The notes below the pieces were generated by a model, which worked only from the letters and a program-made list of their open reading frames with translations, made no database searches and was not told the DNA's origin. Of a stretch of DNA of 64,000 nucleotides, positions 1 through 9,328 are shown piece by piece. Positions within the stretch are counted from its first letter, which is position 1; each line of letters opens with the position of its first letter. Source of the stretch: Cryptococcus deneoformans JEC21 (Eukaryota; Basidiomycota; Tremellomycetes; Tremellales; Cryptococcaceae); the NCBI RefSeq assembly GCF_000091045.1, contig NC_006693.1, positions 668,299 to 732,298 of the forward strand, read 5' to 3'. The position numbers were made by a program, and so were the translations under genes.

Positions 1-137
1 TGCACATAATACCTGCGTTAGTACACTCAGTAACTTCAGAGTTCAAGTTTTGATGCGCACGAGTTTCTGTCACTCCCCTCTCCACCAGAAGCACGGCCAC
101 TGCCAGAACCAGACGACATGTATCCTTGATCGGCCAT
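1..137 (-). CDS. 5' end of an unidentified gene, cut by the window edge
   Basis: On the minus strand an ATG at 137-135 opens a short reading frame beginning MADQGYMSSGSGSGR, rich in glycine and serine. It meets a GT donor at 73-72. The following intron (73-13) ends with a perfect TACTAAC branch site directly before GCAG, which strongly suggests a real intron. The second exon starts at 12 and leaves the window after four codons. No family can be named from about 25 residues. The gene would be divergent from the MMC1-like gene, with about 460 bp between the two starts. The branch site and acceptor are seen directly; that this is a coding gene is inference. Confidence 0.45.
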
Positions 138-598
138 ATCTGCTGAGGTACTGAAAGTAGGTTTAAACTGAAGTTGTAAATTGAAATATAAATGAATGGA
201 GTTTGGCTTGAGTGGCTGGATTATCTTCTGGTGTGGCTGGGGTCTTTGTACTGTGGAGAAGGACCGAGCGTGGCTGTCGAATGGGCGACTAGGGCAAGAT
301 AGACAAGACGCTTTTGGTAGTTAGGGGGGTATATGGTGAGAGAGAGTGATTAAATACGATAAGAGTGGCGTATATGAAGGTGTATAGGGACTGCGGTGGA
401 GTTACAGTGGGTAGAAGTCAGCGACTGTCTTTATTATTTGTGCTTGTTGACTTGTTGCGCCAGGCGTCAGACACCAGACGCGTACATACACTTACGTAAA
501 ATGATTATTACATAATCTTTCACTCTCCTCTTTCCCCCCGAGATTAGTAGTGAGGTAGCCAAGAAGTAGCTCTACTCATATATTTCCACGCGGAAGCC
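138..598. promoter_or_regulatory. Intergenic region between two divergent starts
   Basis: About 460 bp without a convincing reading frame lie between the left-edge gene and the MMC1-like start at 599. The last 80 bp hold a pyrimidine-rich stretch (CTCTCCTCTTTCCCCCC near 523-540), as is common just upstream of basidiomycete starts. No specific binding site can be supported. Confidence 0.4.
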
Positions 599-2898
599 AT
601 GTCCCTCGCAAGCCACGCAGCTTCTGTGGTAAGATCATCAACACGCAGGCGGACACTCATAGCAGCCGCCCATCGCACACAACGGCCACTTTACAGGCTA
701 GCCTTTCTATTACCAGCAAGAACTTATGCCTCCACTGTAACTGCAAGGCTTGACGCGGATCCGGTACCGGTCATCGCAGCCTCGAAGAGAGCAACGCCGG
801 TAGAGGGAGCCACAACCATTCTTCCTGTACTTCAGGAGCTCATTGTCCTGTTGGAAAACGAAATTGGAGGAGATGGCTCATGGGCGAAGAGAGTCAGGAG
901 GTCCATGGAGGATTTGGCTGTCAAGCGCAGGGGAAGAATAGCAGGTGAGCGATCATATTTCTTTTTGGTTATCTGTAATGGCTGACACATGCAATCAAGT
1001 GGTTGGCGATACCGCTGCTGCTCCCCGAGATGTTGTCTCAGCTCTCCTTCAAGATCCTCTGGCAGACTCGGCCACCACCAGACAAGCACTCGTCAGCAGA
1101 CATCAGGATGCAAACATTGATGTTTTTGAAATCAGGTGTGTGGATTGTGTTTGATAAGGAATTCTACAACTCATAATATGTTAGTCAAGGTGAGCGACTC
1201 AACCGCGAACCGCAGTCATTGTCTCTGTCCTCTTCATGGCTTCAAGCTACGGGGTACGATGTTGTCGAAGTCAATAGTGGGTTTCTTTTATCCAGCTATG
1301 AGTATTAGCTGAGAATCTATAGTTCGAAACCTTGAGACGGAACCGGTCATTTCAACTCTTCTCTCGACTGATGCGCTGATTGTTGTCCTTGATCCGATCC
1401 GACTCACATCTACTCCTCAACTCTCGCCCATCCTGCCTCATCTTCTCGCTCGTTCCCCCATCCACTTTGTCGTGAATGGACATTTACCTTCTGGTGTTTC
1501 ACAATCTTCCATCGAACACACACTGCGCGAGCAATTGAAACAGATCACAATTGAGCCTTTAGATGACGTCCACTATGATCCAGCAGCCCTCAAGGTTTCC
1601 TTCGTTCAAGCTGAAAAGGCACTAATGGCTCTTGAGGCTCTTTCCGGCGGACTGAGCAAGGCTGCGTCATCGGAAACAAAGGCTGAAGCTTTTGAAGTAT
1701 TCCAGCGCGAGTTTATTCAGTCTCACGTAGGCCCTTTGCAATCAACCCTTCATCAAACCTTGTCCAACCGCGCCTCGCCGCAGCTCTCAACAGCTAAACA
1801 GGTCGCGAGCCTCGCTCTTATGCACATTTCCAACGTTATCCTTTCTGACAGGGACGTTGCGCGTGCTGCAAGCCATACCGTTTCTAAACTTCGTCGTGCC
1901 GCTCATGAAGGTGCAGCCAAAGCCAAGCACATGAGTGTCGCGACAAGAGGAGTGGACGGTGCTTTGGTGGAAGGCGAAGTCAAATATGAAATGGAAAAGA
2001 TCAAACGTCAAATTGAGACTAGTTTCCAAGGGAGGCTGAGTTGGTTGGGGCTCTTGGGTAGATTGAGGGTAGATGATGTTGCGTTGGAATTGGGAGGATT
2101 TGTCGGTAGCCGATTTGCTGTTGATCTGGAACGACAGGTGAGTCGCATCATTACATATCCTTCTAGCTCCAGCTGATGGCTAAATGTTGGGCGCCCAGAT
2201 GGTCTTTGAATCCGGTCAATTATCACACCTCCAATCTTCCCTGTCGTCGTCTTCCGACCAGATTATCCGCCAACTATCACATACCAGCACTTCACCGACT
2301 CAATCCTTCCCGCACCCTCATCCATTCACTTCCCCTCTGCTTGCCAATCACCTCTCCACGCTCTCACTCTCCATCCCACCTTTAACACCCACCACTCTCC
2401 TTTCACCCATACTCACCCGACGAAACCAACTTGTTACCCAGTCTATCCCGCGTTTGCAGCTTTCAGCCCAAAGGGCCCTGCTGACGACTTATTCAACGGC
2501 GTTATTAGGTGCTAGCTTGAGCTGGGCTGCGTATGTGCCCCCGATAGAAATCCTTTCGGCCGGAACAGCTGGTGGTCTCGGGCTGCTGAGTATTGTCGGA
2601 TCTTTGGCACTGGGCCAGAAATTTTGGGCGGGGGCACAGAGAAAGTTCTGGAGGGACTGGAATAGGGTGACTGGGATGTTGAAGGGCGATTTGGAAGTAC
2701 GTACAGAGCCGTTTTTATTTGGGTGTGTGTGTGTTTGCTGATTGATCTTGGTAGACTCGTTTGGACACCGTCCTTCAAACGCAAGTACTTGCAAAACCCC
2801 TAGCAGCTTCTGAAGGGCTCGAAAAGTTGATTGAGAAACGAGAGCAAAGGCTGGACGCCTTGCAAAATGACGTTGACAAGTTGAAAAGTAGATTATAA
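599..2898 (+). CDS. MMC1: MMC1-like mitochondrial dynamin-related protein
   Basis: Six exons join in frame (599-944, 1000-1135, 1185-1276, 1323-2137, 2199-2696, 2755-2898) and give about 676 residues. The N-terminus is basic, Ser/Ala-rich and free of acidic residues, as expected for a mitochondrial presequence. A nucleotide-fold segment follows (RIAVVGDT...RDVVSALLQDPLA), but the GxxxxGKS of a working P-loop is missing; a VNG motif follows at about residue 230. Near the C-terminus a hydrophobic stretch (LLGASLSWAAYVPPIEILSA) precedes the FWRDWNRV..MLKGDLE signature and a short coiled coil, which I recognise as the MMC1 C-terminal domain. Family knowledge: MMC1 is a fungal inner-membrane protein of the dynamin superfamily without GTPase activity that maintains cristae. 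The assignment is by recalled motif; the domain order supports it. Confidence 0.7.
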
Positions 2899-3017
2899 TG
2901 ATGGACAATAATAGAGGGCTAGAAGCAAAACAAAAACTTATTCTATGCAGCAAATGCATCATGCGAACATTGTAAAATGAAATGTGATGCTGTAACATGG
3001 GTCTCCGCCCCCTTAAT

Positions 3018-6000
3018 CTAATCATCTTGCCTAACCTTTCCGTATCCCGTATCCCTATCTCGCACCGGCTCATCTGAAAAACCAAAACCTTTGCCAAACC
3101 CACTCTTCTTCCCTCTCCTCTTACCGCCCTCGCCGAATTGCTCTGCCCATTTCCGCAACTCGGGCAAACTGCCCTCTTCTGATGCAGACGGCCGAATTTC
3201 CTCGAGGGCGGTCTTGAAATGCTTGTGCATCAATACACGCTTTGGTACGGTCTGTTCCTCCTCAATGGGTGGTGGCTTTGCAGGTTCCGGGGCGTCTTCA
3301 CTAGGCGAGGCGTCACGCGTGCGGTCGGCACTCAACAGCTGCTCTTCTTCAACTTGCTCGGGCACTTCACCGACACCCAACTGCTCTTGCTCTTCATCAG
3401 GGCTTTCAGACTCTTCACGCGCGGCAGACGAGATGGATTCTTCTCCATACGAGGCAGTAGCCGACGCCTTTTCCTTCTTCACCCTCACCTTCTTCCTACC
3501 GCCGCCTCCGCCGCCGCCGCCCTCTGTGGGGGCCATGACCAAAACTTCATTCCCAAGACCACCACCACCACCACCTCTTCCTCTTCCGTCACCGCCAGGT
3601 AAAGGTGTTCGCGGCCGTTCTTCAGATCCCAAAGATGAAGAGACCACGGATGAAGGTGAAAGGTGGCGCCAAGGGACGCTGACGGTATCCTTGACTGCTG
3701 AAAGGGCGGCGCTGACGCACAAATCTGGAGGAAACATTTGATCAATACACAATCCGAGAAACTAGAAAAAAAAAGACATACGCTTCAAGTCTGAACCAGA
3801 GAACCCATCCGTTTCCTTGGCTATCTGATCAAGATGAACATCTTCACCCAGCTGCTCTCCTCTCAGCAGAATTTCGAGGATCGCTTCGGGAAAAAAAAAA
3901 GGGGGTCAGTGGTTTATCTAATGGCATGTGCGATGTTACAAGATTTGCACACACCTTTTCTATCCTCTACACCGGGAAGGTCTACGAGTAACCTCCTCGG
4001 TAATCTTCTCATGACAGCGTCATCCAGATCGAATGGTCTGTTGGTCGCGCCGATGACGACCACCCTCTTATCCTTATTGGCGATCGCCGAGCTCAGACCG
4101 TCCATTTCCTGCATGAACTCGGTGAGAATGAGGTTATGTGACATGCTTCCAGACGATCCGCGGGATATACGGGCTCCAAAGAGCGCATCGACTTCGTCCA
4201 AGAACACGACACAGGGCGAGAGGCGACGAGCGAGGGAAAAGACCGCTTTGACACTAGCCAACAAACGACGTAAATACAAGGTCAGGGGGGGGGTGTACGA
4301 CTTACAGTTTTTCGCCTTCTCCGACATACATATCATTCACATCGCTTGGCTGGATGGCGAGCATCCTCGCTCCGCTTTCGGCCGCCACTGCTCTCGCAAG
4401 GAGGGTTTTACCCGTACCGGGAGGACCAAAGAGCAAAGCGCCAGTGGTGGCATGATCTTTCAGCACACCGCCCCGGAAAGCTTCTGGGAACAGCAGGGGA
4501 AGCGAGATCATGGACCGGATACCATCAATCGTCTTTTCGGGAAGATGGACGTCTCGAAAGGTGGTGGATGCGAGTTTGGAAGGGTCAACGATACAGTTTA
4601 GCAGCCGCTTTTCGTGCTGCGAAAGTTTCTTGTCTTTCCGAAGATTCTCCACCACGGGGTCTACAACCTGCTGGGCTTCCTCCTTCTTCGCCCCCTTGGC
4701 CGCCGGGCCGGCGCCGTCCCTCTTGAGCGCGGCTGGGATGTGTTTTGATATCTGATCCGCGGTCATCGTCTTTTCCTCAACGGCAGCTTGTCTTGCTGCG
4801 ATAATGTCCGCCCAATGAACTGTCGCCCCGCCTCCATCCACCTGCCCATTCTGCACAGCTCGGCCAACGGCAATACTCGCGATATGTAAAGCATCTGACC
4901 ATGATACCACCGCGTTGCCCCAGCCTTTGCTCACACTGCTCGGACCCGTTTTGCGTGTCAACGGTCTGCCGGTCGATTCGCTCAATTTTAGGATTTCAAG
5001 TGGGTCTTGAAGTTCACCGCCGAGCTGATAGACGGCGCGGGTAATCAACGCAGCGGAATAAATTCTCCGACGGAGTGTGCGTGACTCCTTTTCGGCGTCA
5101 AAGTTGCGATGCAGAGGCACGATGGGGAAAGCTTTCCACACCAATGGAGCACCACTGGACTCGTTTTGTTCTGAGCGATTGACATGGCCCATCCGGCTCA
5201 TGAGGAGGCGCTGAAGAGGGTTACGGGACTGGTTGCCAGAGTCACTTGATTGGCCATCAAAAGGCGGAAGGACCGAGGACAGGCTGTATAACAAGAGTCA
5301 GATGGAACTCTCAACGAATGTAGGAGAAAAACTTGCCCTTTTCCAAGAATCGCTTTCAGCCGAGACTGATCACCTTCTCTTCTGCCCGCAGGATCACTCT
5401 CTTCGTTCCCCCACCATAGCTTGGCTCCAGACCTGGGCTTCACCACCTCTACGTGATGATGGACATTGAAGCCCATGCTCCTAAACTTGTCTTCCAATGC
5501 AGAGATGGCTGCGTGTGTCGCCTCTTCTTGCTCGTCCACGTCTTCAACATGCTCCTCGGCGGCAAGCTCGTGGTCCTCCTTCTCGGTGGGGGCAAACATC
5601 GACGGCGACGTGTGGGGGAGGAGGGGCGAAGGTGTACATTGGAGAACAATGGATGTAGGGTGGACGAGGGAGGGTTCAGCGCTTCCGTTTTTGGGAATCA
5701 TCTTCTTCCTGCCAGGGGTGATCAGACCTCGTCTCCGTCTTTGCACGGCTTCGACAAGCGATGGCCACCAAACGGGGAACGTTTTCGACATGGCGAGCGG
5801 GGATTCCAGCACAACGATCCGCTTCTTGCCGGCCTCGGCTGTCTCGGCATTGATGATGCGGGAGAAGAAGGCGATCCATTCTTCGTTGGCGCGCCCGGCG
5901 ACAAAGTCTTCCTCTTGCTGGCCCATGTGGCCCATCTGGGGCATGGGCAGACCTCCGCCGCCGAGGACGGCGACGGGCATACTGGTAAAACCAAGGCCCA

Positions 6001-6779
6001 TCCCTTCTTCCTGATCGTCCGCTTCTCGAGACTCTTTGCGGAGGTTGGGGAAGGGAGACGGCGCAGCCTGGTACAGGGGGTTGAGCGAGTGGGCGAGCGC
6101 GGGCGGCCCAACTGGCGGACGGTCAGCAGCCGCGGTCACAGCGACGGAAGAAGTACTCACAGACACCGAGAGGGGCCGCCATGCCGTCCAGCGCCACGCC
6201 CATGACCAGATCCAGCCTCACGACGTCTGCCTCCATCTCGTTCGCCAGCGCCTGCACCGCCTCTTGCACGTAGACGTCGCCGCCTTCGAACGGGGACGCG
6301 AGCGCAATCACATTCTCCGGCGCGGGCTCGCTGTCCTCTTCTTCCCTCGCCGGATCGGTCTGGGCGCGGCCATGGGCGCCCGGGGGGAAGGAGATGACAT
6401 GGGTGAAGGGCGAGGTGGCGGGGTCTGGGGCGAGGTGCTGGTTGCGGGGGAGGAAGGCGGTGGCGAGGTGGGTGAGGGCGGGCTGCAGGTCGGGTGGAAT
6501 GGCGCTGGCTGGCGGCGAGGGGGGGACGACCGCGGTGGCATACGAGAGGAGGTCGCGCCCTGTTGCTGCGGGGGGGGCGTCGGGAGGGGGCGGGGGGGAG
6601 GGTGGGGGCGGCTGTGACGGGCTGGAGGCGGCGGCAAATGTGCGCCGGGGCGTCGGCGAGCGGGGGAAGGCGATGGCCGAGGTCGTCTGCAGCGTGCGGG
6701 CGGGGGCGGGGGAGCGGGAGAGCAGGCGGCGGGGGGGCAGCAGGCGCTGGCGGAGGGGGGGGGCTGAGACACGCCGCAT
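3018..6779 (-). CDS. Mitochondrial AAA ATPase (MSP1/spastin-clade domain)
   Basis: Six exons (6161-6779, 5337-6111, 4306-5283, 3955-4253, 3782-3883, 3018-3724) give about 1,159 residues. The start MRRVSAPPLRQRLLPPRR is a strong candidate mitochondrial presequence. A long low-complexity Pro/Ala region follows. The single AAA module in the second half shows Walker A GPPGTGKT, Walker B VVFLDEVDAL, sensor 1 GATN and an arginine-finger segment MRRLPRR, all intact, so it should hydrolyse ATP. The C-terminus carries the conserved ALEEIRPSASEEGSLPELRKWAEQFG segment, followed by a basic Gly/Lys tail. Fungi have a large mitochondrial AAA protein with this layout; its substrate is not settled. Exons 2 and 3 are joined only if a GC-AG intron is used. 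The gene is divergent from SHR3, with 167 bp between starts. Confidence 0.75.
5284..5336 (-). other. GC-AG intron in the AAA ATPase gene
   Basis: On the minus strand the intron reads GCAAGT...TACAG (53 nt). Splicing here gives the continuous frame ILGKG-LSSVLPPFDG and makes the total exon length divisible by three. The GT three bases further in gives a frame error with the same acceptor and stops with the nearest alternative acceptors. A 104-nt GT-AG intron ending at 5229 stays open, but would remove about 18 residues. Confidence 0.6.
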
Positions 6780-6837
6780 CGGGAGACGAATGGCAACGGT
6801 GGAATCAGATGCACGATATTTCGCTCACAAGTCCCTG

Positions 6838-6886
6838 GATCGGGACACCCGGATCGGGACACCCCGAGTCTCTGATCGGGACACCC
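6838..6886. repeat. Three copies of GATCGGGACACCC in a divergent promoter
   Basis: The 13-mer GATCGGGACACCC occurs at 6838-6850, 6852-6864 and 6874-6886, all in the same orientation, with start-to-start spacing of 14 and 22 bp. The copies lie in the 167-bp gap between the AAA ATPase start (6779, minus) and the SHR3 start (6947, plus). Repeated identical sites in so short a divergent promoter suggest a transcription-factor binding cluster or a small tandem duplication. No known factor is assigned. Confidence 0.55.
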
Positions 6887-6946
6887 CTCAACGCGCGTAA
6901 CTCACCGCATCTCTCGTCTCTGTCCCAGCATCGACATCCACGCACC

Positions 6947-7835
6947 ATGGTCTGGAGAACGATGCTCGTCACAGTGTCCACCAGCTTCCTGCTCGGTCCG
7001 TGCCCCGCCGCAGCCGCCCGTGCCGCCCAGCTGACCCGTGTGCGCAGGGACAACGTTTACCCACTGGATTGCCGACCACAACGTTCTCTGGCGATCGCCC
7101 GTCACGACCGAGGCCATCAGCCACTCCATCAAATACTACTCCCTGCTGGCGTCGGCTCCAAATGGACTGGGGTGGGTGTATATCGCCGTCGGGCTTGTTC
7201 TGCTGCTCAGTGCTGGCGGCCGGTCCATCAAGGGGTACCGCGGAAGCAGCGGGGAGGTTCTGTTCGACGGCGGAAGTCTTGGTACGTTTTCCATCCACAG
7301 AGTCTCGCTCATGTCTAGTCCTTGTCGCGTCCATCGCCTATTACCAACTGAGCGAGGTCTACCCTGGTGAGTGTGCAGCTCCAAGCCGCTCTGCACGTCA
7401 CGGCTGACAGCAAAAGCCGTCACCATGATTCCGAGCCCCTTGCCCGTCAACCTCGTTGACCACCCGCTATACCCCGCCTTGACGACGGCCGTGAGCGACC
7501 TCGCTACTGGTAACATCATGACCGCACTCATGCTCACCGGGCTCATCCTCCTCCAGGTAGGTCGTTTTCCCTCCGCTAGTCGCCGCTGCCATACACTTAC
7601 CCCCGAGTACAAGGCCGGGAGATACTACGCCAAGCGTCCCACTTTTCCGCCCACCACCACCGATGAATCTGCCGCTTCCACTCCTGCTAGTGCCTCATGT
7701 CCCTCATCCCCCGAGACCCATCCCATCCCCGTCTCGCAGCGATCCGCGACGCCTTTCCGAGAACTGACAGAGGATGAAGCCCTAGAATTGGACGCCAGCG
7801 GCGGCGAGGAGTCCGCAACCAGAACAACATATTAG
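6947..7835 (+). CDS. SHR3: ER packaging chaperone for amino-acid permeases
   Basis: Five exons (6947-6995, 7048-7281, 7319-7366, 7417-7556 and from about 7614 to 7835) give about 230 residues. The protein begins with a hydrophobic segment, MVWRTMLVTVSTSFLLG, followed by TTFTHWIADHNVLWRSPVT, the conserved Shr3 lumenal loop. Three further hydrophobic helices follow (LGWVYIAVGLVLLLSA, VLVASIAYYQL, MTALMLTGLILLQ), with a conserved EVLFDGGSL between them. The C-terminal tail is hydrophilic and Thr/Ser/Pro-rich. Family knowledge: Shr3 is a four-helix ER membrane protein that folds amino-acid permeases and couples them to COPII. The last acceptor is ambiguous (7608 or 7614, both in frame). SHR3 converges on HIS3, with about 200 bp between stop codons. 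Confidence 0.88.
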
Positions 7836-8042
7836 ATGGATCCATGTCTACAGCAAGAGGTCCAATCTCTCGCGATGCCACGATACTCGGGGGTGTACCT
7901 TTCGATACGACTATTATCTGAATAATCAAAAAAAATGCATAATGCAAACCATCGCGCGATAATGATACATACCCATTTGGAGCAGACATACCACCAAAGA
8001 CCGAATGTATGATATGAATAGTTATTATTATTATTACTATTA

Positions 8043-8897
8043 TTATAAAGCAAGGACACCCTTGGTACTAGGAACGTCATCGCCGCCGGTTCTGCTGATC
8101 GCCATTCGGATAGCCAGAGCGAGCGCCTTGAAGGCAGACTCGGCGCTAACATCCCAGACATTAGCATGCTATCCATTTTTCTTCTCTTTGGTAAAACAGG
8201 CGAGCTCACATGTGGTGGTTGTTTTCTCCTCGGATCGAGTCAATGTGAAGGGTTACACCGGCGGCAAAGGCAAACGACTGAAGAAGGTGAGACACCATTT
8301 CCGTCGATACTACCGCATATAGTCAGCCACGAAACCCCCTCTCTCGGTGGGCTACATACAATCTCCAACCTTTTCCCGAGTGAAGGGAAGGTGGCACATA
8401 AAGTACGGCCGGGAAGAAATGTCAATCACAGCCCTTGAAAGCGACTATACGTCGGGTGAGCAACACTGAGCAAAAACCGTTGGCGTAAACCGGGTAGCCT
8501 GCTCACCTCATCAAGGGGAGCATAAGCATATCCATATCGCTTGATTCCCTTCCTCTCTCCAAGCGCCTTTTTAAACGCTTCGCCAAGAGCCAAAGCGCAG
8601 TCTTCCGCCGTGTGGTGGTCGTCAATGTGAAGGTCGCCCTTGCACTGCAGTTGGAGAGACATGCCGCCGTGCTTTGCGAGCGCTGTAAACATCTGGATCC
8701 GTTTCTCTATTAGCTTGTACTCCCAAAAAAAGCGAGAAAAAAAAAAGCGGTGCGGCACGTACATGGTCAAGGAACCCGATACCAGTGCTGACATTGATTT
8801 TCTGCTCGGTGACACCTGGGATGTGGTCGAGGTCGATAGTGCAAGAGATATGCGTCTCGCTCGTGGTCCTTTCAACAGAAGCAATGCGTTCAGACAT
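8043..8897 (-). CDS. HIS3: Imidazoleglycerol-phosphate dehydratase
   Basis: Five exons (8763-8897, 8507-8692, 8360-8444, 8210-8309, 8043-8145) give 202 residues, a normal length for the fungal enzyme. It catalyses the seventh step of histidine synthesis, converting imidazoleglycerol phosphate to imidazoleacetol phosphate, using manganese. The metal-binding motifs are present: GIGFLDHM near residue 40, [12 protein letters not shown] near residue 70, and [14 protein letters not shown] near the C-terminus. Other conserved segments are [27 protein letters not shown] and [12 protein letters not shown]. No presequence is seen, so the enzyme should be cytosolic. The gene is divergent from the MAU2-like gene. 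Confidence 0.97.
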
Positions 8898-9328
8898 GTT
8901 GGGCGGGATGGTGTGATGGTTTGAAATAAATAAATAAAAAATCTATGAATGCAGGAATGAAAATGGATAATGCAAGTGAGCTGAGTGGCCGAGTCGAGTG
9001 TTTCGTTATAAAGTTATCGAGATGGTAAAAAAAAAAAAAGATCAATTCAGGAACGTCCACGTGGACATAGCGTGGCATCAGGCGGATCCCCCCGCCGCCC
9101 TCGAGCCTTCTTCCATCTTCGCGTTAATAAACACGTCAACTTTTGCCACTATCGCGTTTGTTGTTGTTGATAGTTATTAACCAAATCAAAAGTTCCATTC
9201 CGCCTATACACGGGCACCGTCCCTCCGAAGCATCCCAGCCATCTCCCCATCGTTCATTTCTCGACTTTCAACCACCCGCCCATCTTACATCATCCTTCTT
9301 CCTTCCCGCTCCCCGGCCGTCACCCGCC
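8898..9328. promoter_or_regulatory. Divergent promoter of HIS3 and the MAU2-like gene
   Basis: This 431-bp stretch holds no gene. It contains a 12-bp perfect palindrome, GTCCACGTGGAC at 9055-9066, built on the E-box core CACGTG and lying about 158 bp from the HIS3 start. A poly-A run (9029-9040) sits next to it. CACGTG is the core bound by Cbf1-type bHLH factors in fungi; binding here is inference. Confidence 0.5.

Noticed and set aside
3091..3741. Long plus-strand open frames opposite the AAA ATPase gene (also 5453-6205 and 6036-7318)
   Set aside because: They are low-complexity mirror images of a Pro/Ala/Glu-rich, GC-rich coding strand; the minus strand carries all conserved AAA motifs and consistent splice sites.
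9143..9328. Upstream extension of the MAU2-like frame
   Set aside because: The extension begins without an ATG and lies in the pyrimidine-rich leader; ATG at 9329 is the first good start.
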